A stretch of DNA of 64,000 bases from an uncultured Eubacteriales bacterium. Lineage in GTDB: Bacteria > Bacillota > Clostridia > Oscillospirales > Acutalibacteraceae. The DNA lies in NCBI GenBank assembly GCA_934546985.1, contig CAKTEE010000011.1:1-64000 (forward strand), given 5' to 3'. Shown here piece by piece: positions 18,047-27,875 of this stretch; the stretch's first letter is position 1, and every line of letters begins with the position of its first letter. The position numbers were made by a program, and so were the translations under genes. The notes beneath the pieces are model-generated. The model saw only the letters and a program-made list of their open reading frames with translations. It searched no databases and was not told where the DNA came from.

Positions 18047-19792
18047 TTATTGTTCTGTTTCAATAATAGGTATGACAACTTTACTTAAAGTATTCCCCAT
18101 TTTATTAGGAAATATATGCAAACCGCTGTTTTCGCCATAGATTAGCTTTAAACGGTCATTGACATTTCGTATACCCAAACTTGTCGAAGATTTCGTATTT
18201 GCTCCATCCGATGAATTTAAAAGTATATCAATTCGCCGCAAATCTTCCGGTTTCAGCTGTGCTCCGTCATTAATAATATCTATATTCAACCAGTCATCCT
18301 TTTTATACACATGAATATCAATATGCCCTTTTGCAACAGGTTCTATACCATGCTCAACAGCATTTTCGAGTAGAGGCTGTATAATAAGCGGTGGTACTTT
18401 AAAATCCAACAAATCCATATCTATTTCTTTATCCACCGTTAAACGTTCTCCGAAACGCTGATTGATAATATACAAATAAGCATCCGCACATTTCAGTTCC
18501 TCAGATAAAGGCGTTACCCGCCGACCGGATCGGTCAAGGGCGGCATCCATTAGAATGGATAGTGATTCAATCATCTTTGAAACCGCTGTATCCCCCGAAA
18601 AACGCGCCTGCCAATTCATTAGCTCTAAAGTATTGTTCAGAAAATGCGGGTTAATTTGTGATTGCAGTGCCATAATTCTGGAATCACGGACAGCAATCTC
18701 TTCTTTATAAACTTTTTGAAACAAATTCTTAAGCTGTTCGGACATTCCGTTAAATGTTTTGATTAAATATGCAAATTCGGAATTCACTTCTTTAATTTCA
18801 ATTTGATAACCAAAATTCTGATTTTCCAGATGCTGCCCTGCTTCAATCAGACTTTGCAGCGGATTGGTAAAATTTTTATAGAAAAAAGCCAGTGTTGTCA
18901 GCAATACCGGCAGAATAACAATGGTCAATAAAATCATCAGCCAAATATAACTTTCGATTTCTTCATTTAAAAAACCAACAGAAATTTCCGTCCGATACCC
19001 GAACGTAAAATCATCTTTCCCGACGCTACCGCTAAAAACATAAACATCGTTTTCTCTAACAATTTGATTGCCCTTCTGCACTAAATCCTCCGGGTTCAAC
19101 TTTATTTCAGCTTTAGAATCAATTTTACCGATACAGTCATTAATGGAATAATTCATACTGCCCGACCATAAATCGTTATTTTGCAGATTTTGGAACGCCT
19201 CATGCGTATTCAGCTCAAAAACAATAACACCATACGTCCCATAGCCTTTACCATAAATATATCCGATTAAATTTCTTACAATATATACCCTGTTATTACT
19301 TACTAAAAAGCCAATACGTGAATCTAAATCTGTAATAAATTGGTCCACCTTCATTTTAGCATTTTCTCGAAAATCATTAGCAGCGTTTCCACCATACTTG
19401 GAGTAATAAAACAGTAAATCCGGTTCATCTAATAAATACATTGCACAAAAATTAATCAGCGGATCACTGCTGCATATATGCAAATACTTATCGATTGACT
19501 GGTTAAGCAGAGCAGTGTCATTGTCTTCCAGATACCGCTTATAATATTGATCCACTATGCCATCATAAGTTACTCCACGAGAAATTTTAATTACAGAGTC
19601 TATATTTTCCGCCGCCATAGAAGCAGCAAACCTTATTTCATTTGACATGGAATTTAATATTTTATCATTTACACTTTGAATATAATAAAAATAACAATAC
19701 CCTCCCAAGACAACAACCGGAATAATCCAGCATAATGCAACCAGGATTAAAAGTCTGACCTTCAATGAGGAGGGTTTCTTTTTTATCCGCAT
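18047..19792 (-). CDS. YesM-type sensor histidine kinase
   Basis: 581 residues. ATG at 19792 is six bases after GAGGTG (the track's GTG at 19801 is part of that site). First membrane segment LLILVALCWIIPVVVLGGYCYFYY; large extracellular sensing region; second membrane segment near residue 290 (LMILLTIVILPVLLTTLAFFY); HAMP region; then the His_kinase motif QSQINPHFLNNTLELMNW with the phospho-acceptor His, and the ATPase G-box (SLGIRNVNDRLKLIYG). It sits directly upstream of the sugar importer operon, as YesM kinases usually do, but no regulator gene is adjacent. The YesN-type regulator at 7322 is a candidate partner. Confidence 0.92.
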   Translation of the reverse strand: MRIKKKPSSLKVRLLILVALCWIIPVVVLGGYCYFYYIQSVNDKILNSMSNEIRFAASMAAENIDSVIKISRGVTYDGIVDQYYKRYLEDNDTALLNQSIDKYLHICSSDPLINFCAMYLLDEPDLLFYYSKYGGNAANDFRENAKMKVDQFITDLDSRIGFLVSNNRVYIVRNLIGYIYGKGYGTYGVIVFELNTHEAFQNLQNNDLWSGSMNYSINDCIGKIDSKAEIKLNPEDLVQKGNQIVRENDVYVFSGSVGKDDFTFGYRTEISVGFLNEEIESYIWLMILLTIVILPVLLTTLAFFYKNFTNPLQSLIEAGQHLENQNFGYQIEIKEVNSEFAYLIKTFNGMSEQLKNLFQKVYKEEIAVRDSRIMALQSQINPHFLNNTLELMNWQARFSGDTAVSKMIESLSILMDAALDRSGRRVTPLSEELKCADAYLYIINQRFGERLTVDKEIDMDLLDFKVPPLIIQPLLENAVEHGIEPVAKGHIDIHVYKKDDWLNIDIINDGAQLKPEDLRRIDILLNSSDGANTKSSTSLGIRNVNDRLKLIYGENSGLHIFPNKMGNTLSKVVIPIIETEQ

Positions 19793-19881
19793 ACTTATCA
19801 CCTCATGAGTGCATAGAAGGCCTTATAAAACCCTCTGTAACCGGATTATTTTTTATAACATTATGATTATACAAAAAATAA

Positions 19882-19917
19882 AAACAGCCTGCAATAAATT
19901 TTGCAGACTGTTTAAAA
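19882..19917 (-). terminator. Rho-independent terminator of the phosphorylase/phosphoglucomutase operon
   Basis: On the minus strand AACAGTCTGCAAAAT pairs with ATTGCAGGCTGTT and is followed by TTTATTTTT. It lies just after the phosphoglucomutase stop. Confidence 0.85.
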
Positions 19918-19926
19918 ATTTAAAAA

Positions 19927-21339
19927 TTAAAGCCCAAGAAAATTCTTCATCAAATCACAAATCGCATTTGCTTCTTCTATCGTCGGCATTTCGCAGAAAA
20001 TACGGATTAATGGTTCTGTTCCGGAGAAACGTGCAATAATCCAGCCGCCGTTCTTAAAGTAAACCTTGCAGCCATCCAGATAAGATACTTTCTCTACTTC
20101 TACAGGGAACTCCGGCAACAGACGGTCTTCCATGAGCATTTTCAGAACCTCTGCTTTACGCTCCTGTGTAAAGCGGTAATCCCTTTCAGCCATGTACAGT
20201 GCGCCAAATTCATTTACAATATCCTTGTAAATCTGAGACAGCTGTTTTCCGGTTTTTGCAATCATTTCAACCAGAAGCATTGCAGCATAAATACCATCCT
20301 TACCGGAAATATGACCGCGAACAGTCAGACCACCGGAGGATTCACCGCCGATAACAGCATTTGTCTCTGTCATTTTAGCAGAAACATGTTTAAAACCGAC
20401 AGGTACTTCATAGCACTTCTGGCCAAAAGCATCGGCTACCTTATCCAACATATGGGTTGTTGCGATATTACGAACCGCAGGACCAGTCCAACCCTTATAT
20501 TTTACCAGATAATAATAGAGCATTACCAAAATCTGGTTCGGATGTACAAATGAAGCAGTATCATCAATAACGCCAAGACGGTCAGCGTCACCGTCAGTTG
20601 CAATACCAATATCAGATTTCTTCTCGCGCACCATATTGCGAAGAGTATTCAATGTATCCACATTCGGCGCAGGAAGTCGGCCGCCAAAGAGGGTATCATG
20701 ACGTTCATGTATTACTTCAACATCGCAGCGTGCGGTGTAAAGGATTGTCTCCAGAGAAGTTTTACTTACACCATACATTGGGTCAAGAACAATTTTTAAG
20801 CCCCTGCTGCGGATGCAGTCCATATCAACTGCTGCAATAATGCTGTCAATAAAATCATTCAGTGGATTAACTTCCTTGACAATACCGTTGTCCAACGCTT
20901 TCTGGTAAGGAACAAGCTGAATCTCTTCCGGTTTAATTCCAGAAATAATCTTTTCCAGTTCGTTTGTTACAGTTTCATCTGCATCGCGCCCGCCATGGGT
21001 AAAAACTTTAATACCATTATAAATGGCTGGATTATGGCTGGCGGTAACCGCCATACCATAATACATATCCTTATTTTTCACAGTAAACATAATCACGGGA
21101 GTCGGAACATCACGGTCAATTACCATGGTCGGAATATTTTCCGCCGCCAAAACCTCCGCTGCCCAATGTGCGGATTCCACAGAAAGGAAACGTCTGTCAT
21201 AGCCGATGCAAAAGCCCTTATCTGCTACGCCTTCCGCTTTCATTTTCGTCGCAATTGCTTTTGTCAGCAGTTGGACGTTCGCCCGCGTGAAATCATCACC
21301 GATGATTGCGCGCCAGCCGCCCGTACCAAAAGAAATCAT
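19927..21339 (-). CDS. Phosphoglucomutase/phosphomannomutase family protein
   Basis: 470 residues. Catalytic phosphoserine loop TASHNPAIYNG, metal loop DGDADRLGV, sugar-binding loop GGESSGG and phosphate-binding loop RFSGTEPLIR are all present in order. It interconverts hexose 1- and 6-phosphates. Its gene directly follows the GH94 phosphorylase gene, so the job is probably to send the glucose 1-phosphate released there into glycolysis as glucose 6-phosphate. Confidence 0.93.
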   Translation of the reverse strand: MISFGTGGWRAIIGDDFTRANVQLLTKAIATKMKAEGVADKGFCIGYDRRFLSVESAHWAAEVLAAENIPTMVIDRDVPTPVIMFTVKNKDMYYGMAVTASHNPAIYNGIKVFTHGGRDADETVTNELEKIISGIKPEEIQLVPYQKALDNGIVKEVNPLNDFIDSIIAAVDMDCIRSRGLKIVLDPMYGVSKTSLETILYTARCDVEVIHERHDTLFGGRLPAPNVDTLNTLRNMVREKKSDIGIATDGDADRLGVIDDTASFVHPNQILVMLYYYLVKYKGWTGPAVRNIATTHMLDKVADAFGQKCYEVPVGFKHVSAKMTETNAVIGGESSGGLTVRGHISGKDGIYAAMLLVEMIAKTGKQLSQIYKDIVNEFGALYMAERDYRFTQERKAEVLKMLMEDRLLPEFPVEVEKVSYLDGCKVYFKNGGWIIARFSGTEPLIRIFCEMPTIEEANAICDLMKNFLGL

Positions 21340-21365
21340 TTACAAGTCCTCCTAATATATTCTCA

Positions 21366-23765
21366 TTAGCCCATGGTTACAACTACTTCGTTGACCGTAC
21401 CGGCCGCCTGCTGCGGTACAGCACCATCCACCGGAGCGCCGTTGAGAAGAATGGATTTTACACCTTTTTCTACACCATCAGGGTTATTTACTGTAATGTG
21501 ATAAGTTGCGCCCCTCCATTTTCGGGTTACTTCAAAGCTATCCCAATCAGCAGGAATACACGGGTCAACCGTCAAAGATGCAAAATCAGGACGGATACCC
21601 AACATATAACGGGTTGCCGCAAAATATGCCCATCCGCCGGAACCAGTCATAAACGGATGGCGTGCACGGCCAAATGCGGTGTGGTCTTTGCCCATTACAA
21701 ACTGACAGTAAGAGTATGGCTCACTCTCACGAATTTCAATTTTATCATTCTGATTATACGGCAAAAGCGCATCATAGAATTTCATAGCGCGGGTACCGCG
21801 ACCGAGCTTCGCCTCAGCACACCATGCCCATGGGTTCGGATGGCTGAAAATAGCGCCGTTTTCTTTAACACCCGGATATACACGGGTAACAAATCCCAAT
21901 TCATCGTCAGGCACAGTATAGCTTGGGGCATTCAGCATCAGACCGTATTCTGTGTAGAGATATTCGTCAACACTGTCCATTGCCTGCAAACCGCGTTCCT
22001 GAGAAGCAACACCGGAAAGAACCGCCCATGTGTTGGATTCCATGTGAACTTTGCCTTCTTTATCCTGCTGCGTGCCGATTTTGCGTCCGCTCTTTGTGAT
22101 GCCTCGGATATACCATTTGCCGTCCCAAAGCTCTGTTTCACAGGCATTGCGAACCTTTTCCGCCATTGCAGTATATTTTTCAATATCTTCCGTCTTATTT
22201 GCAAATTTCGCAACGTCAAGGAAGTTTTCAATTGCCCAATAATGCAGGAAAGAAACCATTGCACTTTCACCGCCGCCCAAATTCAGGCAGTCGTTCCAGT
22301 CAGCACGAAGACCCTTGCAAATACCGGTAGCGCCAACCTGCTCAGCAGAGAAATCAAGAATTCTCATCATATGCTCATATACAGTTCCTTCACCACCGTC
22401 AGCATATGTGACTACTTCATCCAGCAAAGAAATCTCGCCGGTTTCCTTAATAAACTCAACGATAGAAGAAACCAACCAGAGTGCATCGTCAGAGCACGCA
22501 TCTTTAATTCCATGCACCATATCAGAAGCCGATGGCGTCGGAACAACGGTAGGAGATTTAAAGGACTGCTGTTTGCCGCGCAGGGACGGATCAAACCATT
22601 CCGGCTGGAACAGATGCAGTCCGTAACCAGCCTTTGTCAGGCCGCGGAGCAATTCAATAATACGCTGACGGCATTTTGCCGGATTGGAATGCGGGATTGT
22701 CATTGCATCTTGGGAAGTATCTCGGTAACCCAAACCGGTTCTGCCCCCAACCTCAATAAAGGAAGCAAAACGGGAGAACATTACGTTAACCTCTGACTGA
22801 TAAAGGTTCCAAATATTAATAGAAGTATTCATGCCTTCATTCGGCGTTTTAATCTGAAGCTGTGAGCACTTTTCTTCCCAGAATGCCGCAAGGTCTGCAA
22901 AGCATTTATCTACATAAGCAAGATCGGAATATTTTTCGCGCGCAGCGGCGCCTGCCTCATACTGGCCTTCACCCAACATAAAGATCAGACGGGTATCCTC
23001 GCCCGGCTTCAGTTCCAGCTTTTTCTGCAATGCTGCGCAGTGGTTACCGCCTTTTTCAAAGCTGCCGGACATTTTGCCCTTCTCCACAGCGATCGGATTG
23101 CTTTCCGTATGATACAAACCGATAAATTTATCACGCAGACAGTCGAAACCATCCGGCTGGAAGTTCGCGGTAAAGAACTGATATCCGAACTCTTCATAAA
23201 ACAGGTCGTATTCAATTACGCCGTCCCTATAACTGGAGCCGGCAGCATAGTTACTCATCTGAAAATTCTGGTTGTCCATATCAATCTGATGATAGGAAAA
23301 CTCAAGATAAGAATAAACGCTTAATTTTCTCGGCTTATCGCCATCATTCTTAATTTTAACATCCCAAAGATAGGTAGGATCGCCCATAGGGATAAACACA
23401 GTCTGCTGTGCTTTAATGCCATTATAATCACAGGAATATTTTGAATAGGAAAGACCATGGCGGCATTCATATTTTGCTTTGTCCAAATCCTTACCTACCG
23501 GCTGCCATGATATGGACCAATATTCGCCGGTTTCGTCATCACGAATATAAACGTAATGGCCCGGCCTGTCAATCGGCACGCCGTTCGGGCGGAAACGCGT
23601 AATGCGGTGATACTGCGGGGACTTATAAAAAAGATAACCTCCCGCCGTCTGATTTACAACGGCGCACATTTCATCCACACCAATATAGTTGGTCCAGGAA
23701 GTCGGCACGTCCACTTTATCAATGACGTACTCGCGGTTGGCATTGTCAAAATAACCGTATTTCAT
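21366..23765 (-). CDS. GH94 phosphorylase, cellobiose phosphorylase-like
   Basis: 799 residues from ATG at 23765 (MKYGYFDNANREYVID), behind GGAGAG; a longer reading from 23795 has no ribosome site. The N-terminal beta-sandwich and the (alpha/alpha)6 barrel with the general-acid Asp in RADWNDCLNLGG are recognisable, as is the family ending GGWAYFAATRYMLGI. It splits cellobiose (or a related beta-glucoside) with phosphate to glucose 1-phosphate and glucose in the cytoplasm; there is no signal peptide. Operon with phosphoglucomutase. Substrate is inferred from length and overall similarity; cellodextrin or laminaribiose cannot be excluded. Confidence 0.92.
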   Translation of the reverse strand: MKYGYFDNANREYVIDKVDVPTSWTNYIGVDEMCAVVNQTAGGYLFYKSPQYHRITRFRPNGVPIDRPGHYVYIRDDETGEYWSISWQPVGKDLDKAKYECRHGLSYSKYSCDYNGIKAQQTVFIPMGDPTYLWDVKIKNDGDKPRKLSVYSYLEFSYHQIDMDNQNFQMSNYAAGSSYRDGVIEYDLFYEEFGYQFFTANFQPDGFDCLRDKFIGLYHTESNPIAVEKGKMSGSFEKGGNHCAALQKKLELKPGEDTRLIFMLGEGQYEAGAAAREKYSDLAYVDKCFADLAAFWEEKCSQLQIKTPNEGMNTSINIWNLYQSEVNVMFSRFASFIEVGGRTGLGYRDTSQDAMTIPHSNPAKCRQRIIELLRGLTKAGYGLHLFQPEWFDPSLRGKQQSFKSPTVVPTPSASDMVHGIKDACSDDALWLVSSIVEFIKETGEISLLDEVVTYADGGEGTVYEHMMRILDFSAEQVGATGICKGLRADWNDCLNLGGGESAMVSFLHYWAIENFLDVAKFANKTEDIEKYTAMAEKVRNACETELWDGKWYIRGITKSGRKIGTQQDKEGKVHMESNTWAVLSGVASQERGLQAMDSVDEYLYTEYGLMLNAPSYTVPDDELGFVTRVYPGVKENGAIFSHPNPWAWCAEAKLGRGTRAMKFYDALLPYNQNDKIEIRESEPYSYCQFVMGKDHTAFGRARHPFMTGSGGWAYFAATRYMLGIRPDFASLTVDPCIPADWDSFEVTRKWRGATYHITVNNPDGVEKGVKSILLNGAPVDGAVPQQAAGTVNEVVVTMG

Positions 23766-24017
23766 TCCAAATCTCTCCATATCTGCTTTCAGCATTTTTT
23801 GTTTTAGAGAATACTAAACCATTATATCTAATCCACTATTCTGAAATAAGTGGCTAAAAATGTTAATAATTATAAATTCTTGGTATTACGTCCATTAACA
23901 GAAAAAAACAAGAGGTAAATCATCTCATTTCCGTCAAAACGACGATTGATTAGCCTTGATAAAAGAATATTTCTCTCACACCTACCGATATTTATGCAAA
24001 AAGGTCGTGTGATTATT

Positions 24018-24752
24018 TCAAATATATGCCCGCCGTTTCAGAAATTTATTCGCCTGCCGCATAATGGAGCGGTCATTATCAAATTTCAGAATACGCAGGG
24101 CGTTTGCATAATCCGCCCACGCATAATCATCAATTTCATCCTCCTGAATACGCAGGACAGTGTCTTTGGTGCTGGCAAGAAAAATCGTAACAAATTTTTC
24201 AACTCTTCCCTGAATAGAATATTCACTCTTCGCAGTAAAATCCGGCAAAATATCAATATGCAGCCCTGTTTCCTCAAGCACTTCACGGATTGCCGTTTCC
24301 CGCTCCGTTTCCCCTGCTTCAATATGCCCTTTGGGGAATCCCCAATTTTCACTGCGCTTATTCTTAATTAAAAGATACTGTACTTCTGAATTAACGGTAC
24401 GGAAAATCACCGCACCGCAGGATTTTTCATAAAGGCAGTCAATTTTATGCCCGTCCGCATCCCTGCCAAAATTGATGGCCGGACGGATATCATTGATAAT
24501 ATACCTGCGGCTTTTCGGCGCAACAACCCAGCGCACCTCTTTCGGTCCTTTTCCATGTACAGCAGCAATCACCCTGCCCTCAAATTCCCTTACGGAATGG
24601 TTAATACCGAGAATATACGCCTCCTGCGGTTTTCCCTGAGCGTCTCTGGTACCTTCCACCTGCCCGTAATTTACTTTATAGCGAAAACCATACTTATCAT
24701 CAACGCTCCCCATGGGTTTATGCACTTTTACCCTTACAAATCTGCCAAGCAT
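24018..24752 (-). CDS. Nudix hydrolase with an N-terminal extra domain
   Basis: About 244 residues from ATG at 24752 (MLGRFVRVKVHKPMGS). The open frame extends 40 codons further but that part looks non-coding. Residues 1-115 form a separate beta-rich domain that resembles the inorganic-pyrophosphatase-like domain seen in clostridial Nudix proteins. The Nudix box is complete: GHIEAGETERETAIREVLEETG within about residues 160-185. It would hydrolyse a nucleoside diphosphate-X compound; the substrate is unknown. Stands alone. Confidence 0.88.
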   Translation of the reverse strand: MLGRFVRVKVHKPMGSVDDKYGFRYKVNYGQVEGTRDAQGKPQEAYILGINHSVREFEGRVIAAVHGKGPKEVRWVVAPKSRRYIINDIRPAINFGRDADGHKIDCLYEKSCGAVIFRTVNSEVQYLLIKNKRSENWGFPKGHIEAGETERETAIREVLEETGLHIDILPDFTAKSEYSIQGRVEKFVTIFLASTKDTVLRIQEDEIDDYAWADYANALRILKFDNDRSIMRQANKFLKRRAYI

Positions 24753-25025
24753 TTTCAACCCGCTTTCCCTGCACGAAAAATTCCAACTGCCGCGCGCCGG
24801 CATTGCAAATACGCCGGCGGCAATTGGAGAAAACATTGATTTTATTATAATAAAAAGCATGGTATTATACAAGCCATAATATTTAATTCAGAAAAACATA
24901 GCATAAATTTACAATAAAGAACTCAAATGATACTTGAAGCAGTTTACCGGTTGTAAAAATCTATAAAACATGCGTATATTTTTTATAACTTTCCGCCAAC
25001 ACACTGATTTTCCGGCAGAAAGCGC
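24753..25025. other. Intergenic stretch without recognised features
   Basis: About 270 AT-rich bases between the Nudix gene and the HAD gene. I see no gene or clear terminator. Confidence 0.5.
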
Positions 25026-25850
25026 CTAAAAATATGTATTTTCAAGAAAAAGCGCTACCCCATCTTTATCATTTGCGCCAATCATTCCCGTTGCCGCATC
25101 CTTTACATCCCGTACTGCATTTTCCACCGCATATGCTTCATCTGCACACCGAAACATATCCAAATCATTCATATTGTCCCCAAAAACTATGGTTTTCTCT
25201 GCCTGCGCCAATTCTTTCAAACGATATACTCCGCGGCTTTTGCTTGCCATAGCGCTGAAGGTTTCTAAAAACCAGTATTCAGAGTAATTATCCTTATAAA
25301 ACTCACATTTTACGTCTTCAATCTTTTCCAGCTCCTGCCGCACAGGCAGTAATGCCTCATATCGGTCAATCATCGCATAATAGACTGCTTCCCCACCGGT
25401 ATGATAAGCTGCCTTTTGCTCAAAACTCTTATAGGCAAGCCCTGCACGTTCCCGATAAAACTGCCGCTGTACCTCCAGCTCTAAACAAGTAAAACCTACG
25501 CAAAGCTCTTTGTCCGCCGAAAGCACATATTGGAACGGCGCTTTTCCGTAACGTTTCAAAACAGAAAGAATTTCTTTCGTCGCAGGTTCCGGAATTTTTT
25601 CGCTGTATAGGTATTTGCCTGTGTGCATATCGTATAAAAACACGCCGTTCATCAAAATAAGGGGCAAAGAAAAATCGAGCCCCTTCAAAAGCTTTTGGCA
25701 GGTTGCCGCGCTCCTTGCCGTTGCAACAGAAAACAGAAGTCCATGCCCCATCAGCCTGTTCAGGATTTCCTTTGTTTTATCTGATAGTTTTCCGTATGTA
25801 TTTAAAAGCGTTCCATCCAAATCAGATATATATAAAGTAGATTTTTTCAT
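25026..25850 (-). CDS. Cof-type HAD phosphatase
   Basis: 274 residues. HAD motif I is SDLDGTLLNTYG (residues 9-20), with a C2 cap and motif IV GDNMNDLDMF near the C-terminus. It hydrolyses sugar phosphates or similar compounds. Its ATG overlaps the stop of the branching enzyme gene (ATGA), so both are in one operon; a role in dealing with a sugar phosphate is plausible but unproven. Confidence 0.92.
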   Translation of the reverse strand: MKKSTLYISDLDGTLLNTYGKLSDKTKEILNRLMGHGLLFSVATARSAATCQKLLKGLDFSLPLILMNGVFLYDMHTGKYLYSEKIPEPATKEILSVLKRYGKAPFQYVLSADKELCVGFTCLELEVQRQFYRERAGLAYKSFEQKAAYHTGGEAVYYAMIDRYEALLPVRQELEKIEDVKCEFYKDNYSEYWFLETFSAMASKSRGVYRLKELAQAEKTIVFGDNMNDLDMFRCADEAYAVENAVRDVKDAATGMIGANDKDGVALFLENTYF

Positions 25851-27688
25851 CGCTGCACCTCAGGCATTCGCCGGAATAGAGCGCCGCTCAAAGGCGCCAG
25901 CCGGATTGGAATTTCATATAGGAAAGGACGTTTTCCCGTAAACCTTGCCGTAATTGGCATCTTATTCACTCGATTTTCTCCGGCATAAATGTCCTTGTCT
26001 GTGTTCAGCACCTCACAGTACCGTCCCCCATAGGGAACACGCAGGGGATACTGCATATAATCTTTTGCTGAAAAATTCATAACTGTAATCAGTTCGCCGT
26101 CTTCATTATCTGTACGAATGTAAGCATATACGCTTTGCCGGTTATTATCCGCTTCTATCCACTGGAAACCTTTTTGCGTATTATAATCTAACTGATAAAG
26201 GCAAGGAGTTTCCAAATAAAGATGATTCAGATCCCGCATATAATGTGCAAAGGCATCATGTACCGGATATTTTAAAAGAGACCAGTCCAATTCTTTTTCT
26301 TCATCAAATTCACGGAAATGCGCAAGCTCATTGCCCATAAAATTAAGCTTTTTTCCGGGATGCGTCATCATATAAAGATACAAAAGCCGCGCCGTCTGAA
26401 ATTTTTCTTCATAACTGCCGAAAATTTTATCAATAATCGTCTTTTTGCCATGTACAACCTCATCGTGCGATAAAGGCAGGATAAAATTTTCATAATAAAA
26501 ATAACTCATGGAAAAGGTAAGCTTACTATGAAAATCCGGCCGCTCCGCTGGCTGTTTCATCATATAATCCAGCGTATCGTTCATCCAGCCCAAATCCCAC
26601 TTATAATCAAACCCCAGCCCGCCGTAAACCACAGGTGCAGTTACCTTGGGGTAATCAGAAGAATCTTCTGCAATCAGCATGACATTCGGATGTTTCTGAG
26701 AAAGATAATAATTACAGATTTGCAAAAACCAGAGACCGGAGTAATTCAATCCTTTTTCTTTCATTCCATCCTGATAAATCAGGGTAGACACCGCATCAAA
26801 ACGCACGCCGTCAAAATGATAAACAGAAAGCCAAAAATCAAGGGAGGACATTAAAAAGCTAAGGACATGCCCTTTGGTAAAATCGAAATACACTGTCCCC
26901 CATTGGGTATAACGCCTATCCTGTGCTTCGCTTTCATATAAAAAACTTCCGTCAAACTGATGAAGCGCATAAAAATCGCAGACAAAATGGGCGGGAACAA
27001 AATCCAGAATCACCCCGATATTTTCCCGATGGCAATGGTCAATCAACGCCATTAACTGCGCAGGGGTACCGTAACGGCTGGTAGCACTGAAGTATCCCGT
27101 CGCCTGATACCCCCAGGAACCGTCAAAGGGATACTCTGTAACCGGCATAAGCTCAATATGAGTATAACCGTTTTCTTTTACATAGGGTATCAGCTGTTTG
27201 CCCAGTTCATCATACGAATACCATTCTCCGTCCCTGCGTTTCCATGCTCCCAAATGTACCTCATAGATATTCATGGGACGCTCAAAATTTTTTGTGCGGC
27301 TGTTGAGAAATTCTTCATCTCCCCATGAAAATCCGCTTAAATCCTGCACTACAGAAGCGGTATTCGGACGAAGCTCAGAATAAAAGGAAAACGGATCTGC
27401 CCTGTCATGCACTTCACCCGTTTGCGTATGAATTCGGTATTTATATAACTGCCCCTGCATTGCTTCCGGCACAAACAAAGTCCATACGCCTGCTTCATCA
27501 CGGCACATGCCGGCGCCTTGCCAGCCGTTAAAATCTCCAATCAGTTCCACCTGTTTTGCGGCAGGTGCAAAAACGGTAAACCTTATCCCTCTCCGGCCGT
27601 TTTTTTCTTCAAAATGCGCGCCGAAAAGCTGATATCCCTGCAAGCTCCGGCCCTGCAAATATTCTGTAAATTTCTGCTTATCCAGCAT
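25847..27688 (-). CDS. glgB: 1,4-alpha-glucan branching enzyme
   Basis: 613 residues. N-terminal CBM48 (RFTVFAPAAKQVELIGDFNGW) is followed by the GH13 barrel: region I DFVPAHF, region II GVRFDAVS with the nucleophile Asp, region III IAEDSS with the acid Glu, and region IV LPLSHDEVVHGK. It makes the alpha-1,6 branches of glycogen. First gene of an operon with the HAD phosphatase. Some extra N-terminal modules of other GlgB proteins are missing, normal for Firmicutes. Confidence 0.95.
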   Translation of the reverse strand: MLDKQKFTEYLQGRSLQGYQLFGAHFEEKNGRRGIRFTVFAPAAKQVELIGDFNGWQGAGMCRDEAGVWTLFVPEAMQGQLYKYRIHTQTGEVHDRADPFSFYSELRPNTASVVQDLSGFSWGDEEFLNSRTKNFERPMNIYEVHLGAWKRRDGEWYSYDELGKQLIPYVKENGYTHIELMPVTEYPFDGSWGYQATGYFSATSRYGTPAQLMALIDHCHRENIGVILDFVPAHFVCDFYALHQFDGSFLYESEAQDRRYTQWGTVYFDFTKGHVLSFLMSSLDFWLSVYHFDGVRFDAVSTLIYQDGMKEKGLNYSGLWFLQICNYYLSQKHPNVMLIAEDSSDYPKVTAPVVYGGLGFDYKWDLGWMNDTLDYMMKQPAERPDFHSKLTFSMSYFYYENFILPLSHDEVVHGKKTIIDKIFGSYEEKFQTARLLYLYMMTHPGKKLNFMGNELAHFREFDEEKELDWSLLKYPVHDAFAHYMRDLNHLYLETPCLYQLDYNTQKGFQWIEADNNRQSVYAYIRTDNEDGELITVMNFSAKDYMQYPLRVPYGGRYCEVLNTDKDIYAGENRVNKMPITARFTGKRPFLYEIPIRLAPLSGALFRRMPEVQR

Positions 27689-27806
27689 TTTTCTTCTCCC
27701 TTTCGGAAATCATTGCAATGCTTTGCGGTAACATTATACTAAATCCCTGCCCGCCGTGCAACTACGCAGATAACCGGCACAGAAAACTAAAATTGATACT
27801 GCCGGG

Positions 27807-27835
27807 TTGTTATCCCGTTGCAATATTGTTATAAT
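27807..27835 (+). promoter_or_regulatory. SigA-type promoter of the Fe-S module
   Basis: TTGTTA (27807-27812), 17-base spacer, TATAAT (27830-27835), 40 bases before the sufC-like ATG. CGGG-7-CCCG overlaps the -35 and could be an operator. Confidence 0.7.
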
Positions 27836-27875
27836 AAGATGAGAAAATAGGAAATTTACGGAAACGAGGTGCCTT

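Noticed and set aside
21306..22796. 496-codon open frame on the plus strand
   Set aside because: It is antisense to the GH94 gene, has no ribosome site and a composition (many Arg, Cys, Phe) typical of a reversed coding strand.
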